Below, one piece after another: positions 32,777 to 44,228 of a DNA stretch of 64,000 nucleotides. The stretch covers positions 105,081 to 169,080 of the forward strand of contig KQ964276.1 in assembly GCA_001566295.1 (NCBI GenBank), written 5' to 3'. The translations under genes and the position numbers were made by a program. The notes beneath the pieces are model-generated. The model saw only the letters and a program-made list of their open reading frames with translations, was not told the origin of the DNA and made no database searches. This stretch comes from Microdochium bolleyi. Taxonomy: Eukaryota; Ascomycota; Sordariomycetes; Xylariales; Microdochiaceae. Within the stretch, counting starts at the first letter, position 1, and every line of letters begins with the position of its first letter.

Positions 32777-34911
32777 CTATACCGCAGCAGAGATCTTATC
32801 GCCATTACTCGCGTCCGCTGCCGTTCGCTCACGTACGTGAGGGCTTCCCCTCCTCTCAGGTGCATCAGTCTCGATCCTGTCGTGTCCCATGCCACCGCTA
32901 CTGCCACCGCAGCCGCAACCACTGGCGACCGGATGAAGATCCGGACTGATATCCGGCAAGTACGGGTGGTCAGTACCACCACCTTTGAGTGAAGACACGT
33001 TTTCTCGTCTCGCAGACGGCTCTTGGAAGGATCGCTCGAGCGAGGTGTCGTGGGCGCGCTGGCGGTGCCGGCCGCCACCAGTGGACATGTAATGTAGGAC
33101 TAGGACGCAGAGAAGAACTGTTTTGTCGAGAGAGAATTAGCAGCCATCGGTGAGGATGGAGGGAAGGCAGTTGTGCAGTAGACGGTCTCTCACAGCCGCG
33201 GAAAAGCGTGGTGAGGTTCACTACTTACTGTCTGCCTTGCACGTTAAAAAGCACAACCATAACACCTCCCCATTCATGATCGTCATAGTCGTGAGGTTGC
33301 TGCAATAGAGGTGAAAGACTGTCAGCCAAGGAGCGGAAGCGCATCCGCAAAGAGGACGCGGAAGGAGGGAGGTAGCATACGTGATCGTGGCGATGAGGGT
33401 AATGCCGAGGCCGATCGTCGTCCGCAGGGTGAGCTTGCTGATCTCTACGCGCAGCGGCTGCGCTCGCTCGTCGGAGCCTAGAGATTGGATTCCGCTGCCA
33501 CCCCAGCTTTTGAAAGGCCGGAGGTTGAATGACTCTATTCACCGACCCAGCACCACATCAGTTCTCGGCTCCGTCGCCCCGGAAATGGCGCCAGGAGCTA
33601 GGCTTTACTACTTACTGCTCAGGTAGTAGAGGAAGAAACTCGTGAGGTAAACCTGTGATGCAGGGTCGATTGTCAGTCAATTCCTGCCAGCATGGAGCCA
33701 TTGGGGTCATGCTACACACATTGATAAGGGCATCAAACGAGATGCCAATGATCATCATGACGCGCTGGACGCCAATGATGCAGATGTCGCCTTCCAAATA
33801 ATGTAGTCGACTGGGGCGAGAAAGTCAGATATCAGTTCGTGCTGTCGTGCCAACAGCGGGTAGTGTTTGGACCTGTGCATCGCTTACAGGAAGATGAAGA
33901 CGATTGCTAATATCACGATACAGACTGCTCTCTCCACGTCAGAAGGTGCTATCGATGGGAACATGGGGATTGCCCTTCGCTCACCTGCAATGCCGATGGT
34001 GTGGAACAAGAACAGTTTCGACTGTTTTCGACTCTTGACCGAGCTGCGGACAACATGCTGTACTCGAGTCAGTCATAAGTCGACTGGAGCGGAAGAACAG
34101 AAACGAAAAGTTGACATACCAGACGATCCGCGAGGAACAAGTAAAGGAGCTATTAACGAATTAATAACAAGGACGACATGGCGCAAGCCAAAGACGAAAG
34201 CCTGGAGGTAGTCATACTCCCTATTGTAAATAGGTCAGCTAGCGGTACTCAAATTTGGGCCACAGCTTGGAAGCCTGAAGTCCCCCTACGTACCTTCATA
34301 ATCGCGTACAGCATGATGCAGACGAGAGCGCTCGCACTGCAGACCTCGGCATCTTCATTCGGGTTCAGGCCGTACTGAACGATTGATGAGAAGACAGTGT
34401 ACAGGAACGCGCCTGCGTACTGTAGTATAACGACTGCGATATTCCCCACACATATCAGCAAGCGTGCTTGATTGTGGGAAGTGTTTAGTGTTGTCGAGAG
34501 GCCTGAGCAGGGCGCCTTCGGTAACCGGCAGGTATGGCGGTGTTGTGACTGGGGCGCGACTCACGCCATCGTATGTATGGAAGCCGAGACCACGACTTGA
34601 TCGCGACCACGCGGTGTGCTGTATCCCGAGAAAACGACCGTCAGCTTCTGGGTTGTGGGTTGTGACGGCAGATTTGCGATGCGCAGATGAGAGGCTCGTC
34701 GGGCCACGAAGGTAACCACTGGCTTCGTACAGAAGAGTATTGCACATGCGCCGGCAGTGAAGAGCGTAAAGAGGATGCCGATGATCCTAGCGGGTAGCGG
34801 TTCTGGAGATCGGTAGCTGCGAGACTCGTGATGGAGCAGCAGTACTGCCGTCGCGTCGACGACCCATGGCGAGCCCGCTGTGGCAGCGGGTTGTGGGGAG
34901 GAGGAGGCCAT
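32777..34911 (-). CDS. Seven-transmembrane fungal membrane protein, unknown function
   Basis: Integral membrane protein with many small exons. A first helix (IIGILFTLFTAGACAILFC) follows a Ser/Ala-rich start. Then LICVGNIAVVILQYAGAFLY, a polar NPNEDAEVCSASALVCIMLYAI, FHTIGIA, AVCIVILAIVFIFL, the block GDICIIGVQRVMMIIGISF with a following ALINVYLTSFFLYYLSS, LTLRTTIGLGITLIATIT, and MNGEVLWLCFLTCKAD spliced to ILLCVLVLHYMSTGG. The end of the last helix (ADI-VLVLH) and the preceding WLC block recur in a fungal-specific seven-helix family that I recognise only as conserved. The tail is basic, Gly/Ser rich and cytosolic in the likely topology. Exon limits near 34560-34700 are uncertain, so the N-terminal third could be wrong. 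A receptor-like role is possible but not shown. Confidence 0.75.
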
Positions 34912-35878
34912 CTGTGCCAGGGATCAAGGGTGCAATGATCATGGGCCTCGAGGCTGTGCGCCGCAGAGCTGATGCGACATGTGTCTCGACTTTGGCTCGT
35001 CAATTCGTAAGGTCGCGGGCGGAGTGAGTGGCTTTGGTCGTGATCACGTCGATGATTGCGAAGAGCGTGGGGATGCGGGTTTCTGGCCGTCGAGCTCAGG
35101 GAGACCCTCACAGCAAGGGTGGGAATTGCCGGGGAAGTTGTTAGGCGTCAGAGGTCAAGAAAGAATGCGTGGCGGACATTCAAGCATTAGATCTCCCCTC
35201 GGCTACTACTCCGGACTGCTGGGAATGCACCCCTTGCTGTGCTGTGCCGTAGCGCCGGCATGGACAAGAGCTTGGGACACAAGGCGTCATTGTGCTGCTT
35301 TTTTTCCACCGCCCCCTGGTGGCATTGTGTGTCTGACACTGCTTAGTCACGTCTCACAAGTAGATCTCGCCACAAAAAAAAACACTCATCGCGAGTGTCA
35401 AGCATGTCGACTGCCCGGTCGCCCAGGTGAGCGAGCTCTTGGTTGCCGCTATCGACGCGCGCCCGAAGCATAATCCTGGTGGTGTCGAGGACACTGCTGC
35501 TGACTGGCGGCCAGCTCACCATGAGTGGAACCGCAAGCCACGCTTTGTCTCGTTCCGCACCTAGAATTCGGCGTCCAAGACTTTAGCGCAGGGTACTATG
35601 CCGCGCACTGACGTCGGGCTATCGGAAACAATCCTTGTCCGCGGCTCGTCGGCTTATGGAGTCCCAGCCGGACGGGCATCTCCGGCGGACGGGGAGCGGA
35701 AACTGCGAGGATTGCTGGTCTCCTCGGCCCAGATTCCCTGCGTGCCACACACATCATCGATCGGGTCATGCCAATGAGGACGGCTCAGATGGTGAGAGCG
35801 GCGAGGGGCAAACACAATCCTGTAATTAGTGCAAGAAAGTGTGATCGACGCTAGCTCTATCGCCGGACCGCTACCTGC

Positions 35879-35893
35879 CCCCCCCCCCCCCCC
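35879..35893. repeat. Poly-C run
   Basis: A homopolymer of 15 C residues in intergenic sequence; its exact length may be a sequencing artefact. Confidence 0.8.
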
Positions 35894-37426
35894 AATGTGG
35901 AGATCACTTTGGCACTGTCACCTGGAAATCGCAGCCACCAAGTTTACTCCGTTGGTTCGCTGGTACAACCAACGGATACTACAGTGGCCCCTGGCTCTTG
36001 GGCATAAATTTCGTGCTGTACACCACGTGGCACGCTGCGCCACAATCCCCTTTGTGTTGAACGTAATGACGCTGTGGCAGTAGCTCAGACCTCAGATTCC
36101 AAACCCGCAGCCGGGATCTCAACCCGTCAATGGGCCACCGAATATATCTAGTTCAAATATCCTGGGATTGTGCTTGTGCTTTCAAGGAAGCATTTTAGTT
36201 CAACCATATAATAATCAGACGCCCTTAGCACTCTTTTCGTTGACGGAATCTGCTGAGAATCTCACAACAATCAACGCGTGACGATAGGTCGCAATTACCA
36301 GCCACTAGGGAATGCGGAGAAGGCGGTGCGTGTTGTTCTCAAGTTGTGAAGATACAATGGCGGCTAGTACATTCGTGCCCATGATACTGTCCTTCTTCAG
36401 TCAATACCGCATCTTGCCGCGCCAACAGCCCACAGATAGGGGAACGATTTCCGCACGTTCCGCAACCGCCTGAATTTTCATTTCTCGCGTTCAGTCGAAC
36501 CAAAGATAAGAAAAACAGAGAATCAAGCCTGAACGGCACTGTACACGATGAAGCGTCTTTCTGGAGTCTTTTCGTTCGGTGCTGGAAAGAAATGATTTGT
36601 GCATCTTAAGTGAGGAAATTTCAATGTATTTCCGATCAATGCGAGCCTGCCGTTGCTCGCGTGGTCTCCCTGTATCCTTTAGCTAGTGACCCGATCCCAA
36701 CTTCGAGAGTTGTTTGATTCCCCCCTCACTTTCGCTAGACAGCATTCCAGGATGTCATGACACAACCCCTTGCTATGGAACCATGCTCTTATGTCACGCG
36801 CTGCGTGAACAAACCGCGCAGCTGAACATGAAAGTATCCTCGTCAATATTTGGCTGTGGTTGAGACATGGTGTTGTGGTGCTGAAAGTCGTGTCGTTACG
36901 TCGCAGTCTTCCATATACGTGTTGAACAAACAGTCCCCTTAGTACGATGCCAGCGACTTCAGCAGTAGCGCATGTGTGAGTTTAGTCTTAGAGGCTAGTA
37001 TCGATGACGGGACTCTCAGAGAATTTACCCAGTGATTGGGTCCGACACTCATCGATCTCTTGACTTCAGATTACAAAACAATGAGTTTCAACGACCTCAT
37101 CACCAACATGATCGAGAAGGATATAAAACTTTGCCGAGCAGAATCGGCGCCTCTTGACACTGAATGTGTTCCAGCAACCGCAAATAGAGCAAACTGGAAC
37201 ACCAGCGCTTATCTCCTTGATCGCACGTCTGGACCTTGCACTCTCCACAGACAGCGCTATCGCAAGGACCAAGCTCCAACACGTAACAGCTCCAGTGTGG
37301 TTGTGTAGTTCTATGCGCACCCATACGTGCATTCTACGTGAAATGTTCGGAGCCGCCCACCTGGGCGAGTGACCAAACATTTGAACATAAGCGTCAAGGA
37401 TGTTGGCTGTTGGCCAAAGGCCCTTC

Positions 37427-37428
<2 letters not shown>

Positions 37429-37458
<30 letters not shown>
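37429..37458. repeat. (CA)n microsatellite
   Basis: About 15 uninterrupted CA dinucleotides in intergenic sequence. Confidence 0.95.
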
Positions 37459-37459
<1 letters not shown>

Positions 37460-37972
37460 CAGTTGCAAACACCAGGGGACTGCCCACAGTAACCATCTAA
37501 TTGTCACAGGCAAGCTTGCAATTTGGAAATAACGCATAATGTGCAGACCGAGCAGAGCGCTGCTTTTGTTCAAAATGAAGTTGGCGTCATACCAGACTTC
37601 AGCCTCGCTGCGCTATCAAGGCTTGGCAGTCTCGGCTATTCCCACAACTCCCCTGGTTCCTCGCTGTACCCCTGGCAGATCGCAGAATGGAGAATGAATT
37701 TTCAAGGCCCGAAGTGAGCCATGTCTCTTGGCAACTCCTGTCATCTGGGTCGAGAACCCGAAAGGGAAATGTCCGAAGGCTACCCTTAGCCCTCCATCGC
37801 CCCGTACCGGCTCTGTGGTCGACTTTCCTTCAAAACAGCCGCAAGTCGCATTAGGCTTCTAATACCTCCCCTTGATTGTTTTGAAGGCTGTCTTGCACTT
37901 TCTCGACATCTGATCCGTACTGTTCGTTCTGAAGGAAGCAGTCATCGCGACTACTTCATCCTCTTGTTAATC

Positions 37973-38641
37973 ATGTCGGTGTCTATCCGCAACCTCGTCC
38001 TCCTGGCCCTGGCAACAGCAACTGCCCAGGCCAGCCAAGCGCGCAAGCTCAAGTGTGCCGGTCAGCAGTATGGCTCCATCTGCACCGCCACGACCACCGA
38101 GTACAAGACAAGCACCGAGATAACGACGACCGTCTCGACCCCGACCACGGCGACTGCCACCTCTACAATCTTCAGCCCGACCATCACCTCCACAACTGTG
38201 CCGGTGGTTGGGCAGACCTTCACATCGGGGCTGACGGTATACTACAACCCAGGTGTCGATGGTCAGGGCAATGGCGATATCACGAGCGTCTATCTGACAA
38301 ACACCCGGACCGTCACGTCCTACCTCCCGACCGTCCCGACCCCGGACGTCGCGTACCCAGAGTGCAAGTCCACCACGACCACCACAGTCTCGGCCGACAA
38401 GATCGTCACATCCACCAGCACGAGCTTCGCTCCCCGCCCAACTACGACTGTCACAGGCACCAGCTTTTTGACTTACACGCAGACCTTCGCAGCAGAGCCG
38501 ATCTCCGCAACCACAACGGAGTACACGACTACATACATGTCCTACGCTAGCTTCTCTTCCATCTTTTACGACGTCGTGGAAGTCGTCACAACTGTTGTCG
38601 ACAGCTATGTCACAGCCGAGGCCACTCCGACCCCTGTTTGA
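37973..38641 (+). CDS. Secreted Thr/Ser-rich protein
   Basis: A 222-residue protein in one exon. The N-terminus MSVSIRNLVLLALATATAQA is a clear signal peptide with cleavage likely after AQA or ASQA. The mature part is dominated by Thr, Ser and Val in pseudo-repeats (ATTTEYKTSTEITTTVS, TTTTTVSADKIVTSTSTS, TTTEYTTTYMSY), so heavy O-mannosylation is expected. Cysteines are few (KCAGQQYGSIC near the start and one in YPECKS). No catalytic domain and no GPI signal is apparent; the C-terminus ends in ATPTPV. It is probably a cell-wall or extracellular matrix protein. Confidence in the gene rests on the signal peptide and the strong compositional bias. Confidence 0.8.
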   Translation: MSVSIRNLVLLALATATAQASQARKLKCAGQQYGSICTATTTEYKTSTEITTTVSTPTTATATSTIFSPTITSTTVPVVGQTFTSGLTVYYNPGVDGQGNGDITSVYLTNTRTVTSYLPTVPTPDVAYPECKSTTTTTVSADKIVTSTSTSFAPRPTTTVTGTSFLTYTQTFAAEPISATTTEYTTTYMSYASFSSIFYDVVEVVTTVVDSYVTAEATPTPV

Positions 38642-39678
38642 GTCAATGATGCCGATGATACTCTGTCGTGTTGCTAGGAAATACAATGCTTCCAGGCAAC
38701 GACCTCAGCGACAAGCCGCAATTCTCTGTTTATGAGCAGTGGTACAGCTTGCAGGAGGTTCCACATCGATACTACGACTCCAGTACGACCAGAGATGCAG
38801 CTGACCGGGGCGAACAAGTGAGAACCCCGTCGACATCCCGGAGGACGAGATTCAAGTATCTTAACATAATAACATGAAGACTTCACGTGTATCCAGAACG
38901 CTAGTCGGTATGCGATTGAGGTTGTGTCGGGACTCGTTCCAATTGTCTGGCAGAATGATCTTGCCCGAGGACAACCGCCCGAACGACGACGATTTGTCAT
39001 TCCGAACTAATATACACACGATGTGTGAAGAAGATGGTGGAACGACCGAAGCTGACACGCGGACTAGAAGAAGCCTTGAAATACCCTTCACGCCATCCAA
39101 CTTGACAGGGCTTCGCTTCCGCGGTGACCACGTTTAATCTTCCCAGCTGCGCCATTGAGAAACACGTAACTCCCAGCACGCGATCCTTGCAGGTTATATT
39201 GTACACCATGCCAGACTAGACAAGTCGAGTGGTATCGATAGAAGCACTATGACTGGACTGCGCCGTAGGGAAAATGGACTCTATAGCTCTTCAAAACCCG
39301 GACAGCGGAAGAATTGAGACGCAAGACCTCACATACGATCCTGCAGTCATTATCATTGTTCATCACGTCTATTCATTGTCGAACGCGGAGACAAGCATGC
39401 CGGCCAACGAATTATAAGGGCCTCGGCTAGGCGACGTGCTGTTCTTCGTTGGTGAGAATTACAGCAAGCCAAGAGATGCAATACAAGTAGAGAGGAGTTG
39501 GGGTAGGGATGGCCATTTGTGACAGTTTGAGGCGACCAAGACAAAAGAAGGTCATGTGCTGCAAAACTGTGTGATTGCTCATTATCGTTAAACATTGACG
39601 TAACAGGCTTCCTGCAAGACAGACCACAATTCATGTACAATGAGGAAAGAATGCATAAAGATAAATGCTGAGCCAGGC
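38642..39678. other. Spacer between secreted protein and sarcosine-oxidase-like gene
   Basis: About 1 kb between convergent 3' ends. Small ORFs on both strands show no coding character; nothing else seen. Confidence 0.4.
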
Positions 39679-41110
39679 TTATAGCTTTGAGGTTCGGACA
39701 GGCTCTGTCAACTGCTTGAACTCCTCCCTTGGCCAGTCCGGGTTCAGCGCCGGGTCAGGGCGCTGGCGATCCCAGCCCCATTTGTCCGCGAGCTGTGGTG
39801 ACAGGCCGCCCTCAAGCATCTGCACGATGTACTTGCCCAGTACCGGGAAGAATTTGTAGCCGTGGAACGACCCGCATGTGGCCACGTACAAGCCCTTTGC
39901 TGCTGAGTGTGGAGAAATGATAAAATCCGAGCTTGTTGTGAAAGCGTCCCTGCGAGCTTGTCAGTCTCCGCGTCATAGTATGAGGTGGAAGGAGATACAT
40001 ACCAGCAGATCCGGTATTTTTCCCTCTTCCAGTTGGCGCTCTTCTCCCCATAGAACACTGTGGTAGCGTTCTTGATGTCCTTTTGCAGCTGTGGCGAGGC
40101 TTCCCATTGCGCATAGTCCTTTGCGGGCGGAGGTGCTGAGAGGTAGCGCCCCGGGAGGACCTCACGCACATTTGTGAAAATCTTTTGTCCCCACCACTTG
40201 AGCTCCTTGTCCTTGGTCGGTGGCAGACTGCCAATGAAAGGGCCTGTATCCTGTCGTCAGCATGGAAATTCTGCTTGAAACGTGAGACTGGAGAAGACTG
40301 ACCCTGGGCCGTGGTGTAACCCTGCACGCCAACGGGCATCTTTGCATACGTCTCGTACCGCTCATCATCGAGCACCGTCATGCCAGTGGTGATGCCACCC
40401 GCCACGATCCGCGATCCAGCGCTGATGTTGGGCCTTCCACTGGACTCGGCGCTGTACTCAAGCAGCGTGGGCGTGTACGCACCCGAGCAGAGCACCGTGT
40501 GCGCAGCGTGCAGGGCCTCGCCGTTGGCGAGCCTGACGCCCGAACAGTTGCCGTTGGTGTCGAGCTGCACCGTCGCGACCTCGGCAACCTTGTACTTGAC
40601 GCCGAGCTCGATGCACTTCTTCGTGACTGCCCTCAGACAGTCACCCGCAGCCGCCCAGCCGCTCGTCTTGTTGATCAGAACCGACTTCACGCCATCGTAG
40701 TCGGCATCCTTGAAGATGCCCCCGTACAGCTTGCGCGCCTCCTCGACGGGCACCGACGCCAGATCTGCCTTGCGGCCCAGCCGCTTGTAGTTGTCAATGA
40801 CGTCCTGGGCGTATTCTGTGCGGCAGATCCAGTAGATCCCCGTCTCGTGGAAGTATGGCTGCCACAAGGGGTCCGACTTGAAGATGTCCTGGGCCTCCAG
40901 CGCCAGCTGGCAGTAGACAATGTCGTCGTAGTCGGCACGGACTACCTTGTTCCAGTCCCACGACGCCGCCACACGACTGTCCGCATCGTAGGCATCTCTG
41001 TCCACGATTGTCACGGATGCATTGGGGTACTTGCGGATGAGATGATATGCGGTCGAGACGCCGAAAACGCCAGCGCCGACGATGATGTATGACCGCTCTG
41101 TGGAAGCCAT
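39679..41110 (-). CDS. Peroxisomal sarcosine-oxidase-like flavoprotein (MSOX/PIPOX/amadoriase family)
   Basis: FAD-linked oxidase of about 440 aa from three exons, expected to oxidise an N-methyl or N-alkyl amino acid with release of formaldehyde and hydrogen peroxide. The N-terminus MASTERSYIIVGAGVFGVST is the dinucleotide-binding loop. It continues with RVAASWDWNKVVRADYDDI (covering the conserved Ser/Arg region of fungal sarcosine oxidases) and HETGIYWICR. The last splice gives YRICWDAFTTSSDFIISPH, where the Cys is in the position of the covalent flavin link. Then YVATCGSFHGYKFFPVLGKY. It ends in SKL, a strong PTS1 fitting a peroxide-forming enzyme. Divergent from the Rieske monooxygenase. 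Saccharopine or fructosyl-amine oxidase activity is possible, but the neighbours favour sarcosine. Confidence 0.9.
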
Positions 41111-41392
41111 GGTATGCTGTGAGAAAACAAAGAAGTGATGATGAGAGAGGACTACAGAGGGAGCTGGCAAGGGGAAGGCAGACGTTAAAACGGCAGCATC
41201 CCGTGATGGACTTGACGATGGACCATGGCTCGCCGCCTCCGTTCTTCGGACCATGGGCGACCTCTTGTGCATATGCCGTTGCTCTCGTGGCTCCACACTT
41301 CGGTCACTATGGGGTACAGTGCCCAGGGCCATCGCGATAGAGGCATGGCACGGTACGGCACATGGGCACGGCACTGCCATGCCGTCCTCCGC

Positions 41393-41401
41393 TCACGTGA
41401 C
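41393..41401. promoter_or_regulatory. E-box-like TCACGTGAC
   Basis: CACGTG core with symmetrical flanks, 283 bp upstream of the sarcosine-oxidase-like start codon. The same nine bases occur upstream of the dimethylglycine oxidase gene (48699-48707). CACGTG is the core bound by bHLH proteins. Confidence 0.4.
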
Positions 41402-41885
41402 TTTCCCCGGTCGTGCGTCCTCGAGGCTGGCCACTCCCCCAAACTCTAAACAAGGCCGTGGATGCAGCACGCCCAGGGGGTGACTCCGATATCTCGCAGG
41501 CGGCGGCAACGTGCAGGGCCCTTCTTGCAGGGCGGCACCATGCACGAGACCATCCGACAACGGAGATAGCTGCGGGAGGGGTGAACCGTAGCCCAACCTT
41601 GCGCAAGCCAGCCAGACCGAAGTCTGAATGCAATCGGCCATCCCGGCCGCCGGAACCTGTCACTGTTTAGCGCACGGCACGGGGGTCGTCGTGTCGTGTC
41701 GCCGTGATCACCGCTCTGGCTCTCGCTCTGGCTATCAGGCCAAGCCGGGGCGTGAAACCAGGCGTGCAAGCCCCCGTCCTCCTCCCGGCAGTTGTGACAG
41801 CCCATCGATCACCTGAGCCTAACTTGCCTGGCCCACTGCCTTTGGCATGACGGTCTCGAACATTGGGTACCACCCCTAAGTGCAA

Positions 41886-41901
41886 CCGGTCACATGACCG
41901 G
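41886..41901. promoter_or_regulatory. Palindrome CCGGTCACATGACCGG
   Basis: Two perfect 7-bp arms (CCGGTCA/TGACCGG) separated by CA, lying 341 bp before the Rieske gene start. The terminal CCGG and CGG triplets fit a dimeric Zn2Cys6 site; the regulator at 44229 is the nearest candidate. Inference. Confidence 0.45.
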
Positions 41902-42241
41902 CCGCCCACACTTGCCTTCGGTGTGTGTCTACGACTTGCACGGAGGCGGAGGACGGACTCGCAACGGGAGCCAGGAGGGCTGCCGGCTCGGGTTCACTAG
42001 ACGGGCTGGTCTATCATAATGGTGTAATCTGGGGAGGTGGGCGTCGAGATAACCAGGGCACATCACTCATATCTACTTAATATAAGCCACACAGCTTGTC
42101 GTTGTTCAGTGTAGTCTCTGCTCACTAAGTTCATCCACACACCCGCACCCCCAAACAACTGAGAACATCGTCTCTTTGAAGACGCAAAGACACATCTTGA
42201 GCCACCAACATCCTCACATTCTCATTTCCACCTCCGCCGCC

Positions 42242-43650
42242 ATGCTGGAAGTCGTCACCACCAACTGGCCCCAACTGGTCGCCTTGGGCGTCTCGGCCTC
42301 TGCCCTTGGCATGGTCCTCTCAAACAAGCCTCAGCTCGCCAAGTTGTTCGCTTCAGCAGACTCCAAGGAGGAGTGCAGCAAGAATGCAGTCAGGGCCCTG
42401 CCAGGCAGCTGGTATATATCCGAGGAGATGTACCAGCTCGAGCGTCGCGCCATCTTCTCAAAAAGGTGGCTGCTCACCACCCACAAGGCCCGCCTTCCCA
42501 ACAATGGCGACTGGCTGAAGTACGACGTCGCCGGGTACTCCTTTGTCATCGCCAAGGACCGCACTGGTACCATCAACGCCTTCCACAATGTGTGCCGCCA
42601 CCGCGCCTACCCTGTTGTCACCGCGGACAAGGGCAACAACTCGATCCTGGCCTGCAAATACCACAACTGGACATATGCCCTCAACGGCAAGCTGACCAAG
42701 GCCCCCGAGTACCAAGAGCTCGAGGGCTTTGACAAGAGCAAGAATGGCCTTTTCCCAATCCACGTGCACATTGACCACAACGGCTTCATCTGGGTCAACC
42801 TCGAGGCCAAGGAGAAGCCCACGATTGCTTGGAACGATGACTACGACCGCATCGACGAGCAGGACCGCTTCAAGGCCTACAACTTTGACGACTATGTCTT
42901 CGACCACACCTGGGAGATGGCTGGCGACTACAACTGGAAGATTCTTGCCGACAACTACAACGAGTGCTACCACTGCCCGACCACCCATCCCGACATCCCC
43001 ACCGTTGCGGACCTCGAGGCTTACGCCGTCAAGACCGACAAGGGCTACATCCAACACCTCGGCAATCCCACCCAGGAGCAGATTGCCAGAGGCTTCAACG
43101 TGGCGGCTACCTACTACTTCCCCAATGCTTCGATGAACGTCTCGTAAGTCCACCACTGCTCGCCTTGTACTTCACGAACAACCACAGAGGTCGGCATCAC
43201 TAACACGACCCCTCTTAAAACAGACCACACTTCTTCTTCATGCAGCGCTTCGTCCCTAAGGGCCCTAACAAGTCCGTGATGGCGTACGAGGTCTACCGGA
43301 ACAAGAACTCTAGCGACGAGGACTTCACCGTCATCAATGACATCTACAAGCGCATCATGTCTGAGGACAAGCACCTGTGTGCTGCCGCGCAGCAGAACAT
43401 CAACGCTGGCATCTTTGTCAATGGAGAGATGCACCCTCGCCTCGAACAAGGGCCTCTGTTCTTCCAGAACGTTGTGAGGCAATCAGTCATGGAGCACCAC
43501 AAAGCCGAGCAGAAGGCCAAGCAAGAGATCTGGCCCGCCCGCCAGGTCATGCCTGGCAACAAGGCCGGGCAGGTCAGCGAGAAGGACCTCGGCTTGTGCT
43601 CGTCTCTCGATGCAAGCTGCGGCATGAACAGACCTGAGCTTGACTGGTGA
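42242..43650 (+). CDS. Rieske non-haem iron monooxygenase (choline/glycine-betaine monooxygenase type)
   Basis: A 442-residue oxygenase from two exons (42242-43143 and 43224-43650). The Rieske [2Fe-2S] site is CRHRAYPV...CKYHNWTY. The mononuclear iron site is seen in NYNECYHCPTTHPDI (two His), with the bridging Asp/Asn region just before it (WEMAGDYNWKILADN). The overall plan matches plant choline monooxygenase, bacterial glycine-betaine demethylase GbcA and carnitine monooxygenase CntA. Residues about 10-28 (PQLVALGVSASALGMVL) are hydrophobic and could be a membrane anchor. It needs an electron-donating reductase, which is not present in the window. Next to a sarcosine-oxidase-like gene and near a dimethylglycine oxidase, the most economical role is glycine betaine to dimethylglycine. 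Choline to betaine aldehyde is the alternative. Confidence 0.93.
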
Positions 43651-44228
43651 GAAGATTGAGCCATACCAATGAAAATGGGGCAGCGAGGGGCTCGCCTCAT
43701 GATGTGCTGGGAGATCCTTGTCCATAGTTTTATTTGCAAGCGTAGTGATTTCAGGAAGATTTTCCACCCAACGGTGTCGCATTGTGGAGTCACTAGATAG
43801 TTCACCAGAATGATAATACTCGACATCTCGACCTGGAAAGATTGCGAGAATTCTCCGGGGGTGAGATGCTTGGTCATACAGCTCTAAGCTCTCGTGCAAA
43901 CATGCCGCATGACGACCTCGTTGATACGAAGAAGAACGTGGATGAGGGGCATGACGCGTGCGGTGCTGATTAACGGGCAATAAATCGGACCCGGCGTTAT
44001 TGCTTGCTGCACGAAATGCGGGCGCCAACTCCGACACCGAGCCAGCCAATTCGGGGGCGTGTCCAGCGTGTCCCCTCTCCTCGTTATCTCCAACCCGGCT
44101 TCTCCCCCCCCTACTTTAGCCTGCCCAGCACCACCCCAGCCCACCCCGATCCATTCATCTACTCCGGCCACCCCGACCCGCCCGCCTGAGCCATCTCGCT
44201 CGCAATATCAGATGGGGGCGACATCAAC
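43651..44228. other. Spacer between Rieske gene and regulator
   Basis: About 580 bp: the Rieske 3' region and the promoter of the next regulator, with C-rich runs near 44100-44160. Nothing else seen. Confidence 0.4.

Larger units (their letters stand above)
34912..37972. other. Gene-poor 3-kb region with simple repeats
   Basis: I found no gene with coding character here. A poly-C run lies at 35879-35893 and a (CA)15 microsatellite at 37429-37458. Several short ORFs lack recognisable domains or splice context. The last part (37740-37972) should hold the promoter of the secreted protein gene. Confidence 0.5.
41111..42241. promoter_or_regulatory. Divergent promoter of sarcosine-oxidase-like and Rieske genes
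   Basis: A 1.13-kb region. It contains TCACGTGAC (41393-41401), the palindrome at 41886-41901 and a TATA-like TTAATATAAG near 42078, about 165 bp before the Rieske start codon. Confidence 0.6.

Noticed and set aside
36060..36130. tRNA-like sequence
   Set aside because: A few bases recall a B-box, but no cloverleaf could be drawn.
37429..37458. CRISPR-like short repeat
   Set aside because: It is a plain CA dinucleotide run without spacers, in a eukaryotic genome.
34912..37972. Possible small genes in the 3-kb gap
   Set aside because: ORFs are below 135 codons, overlap on both strands, and show no domain, signal peptide or splice pattern.
42458..43156. 232-codon minus-strand ORF
   Set aside because: Antisense of the Rieske oxygenase; Val/Asp-biased, no motif.
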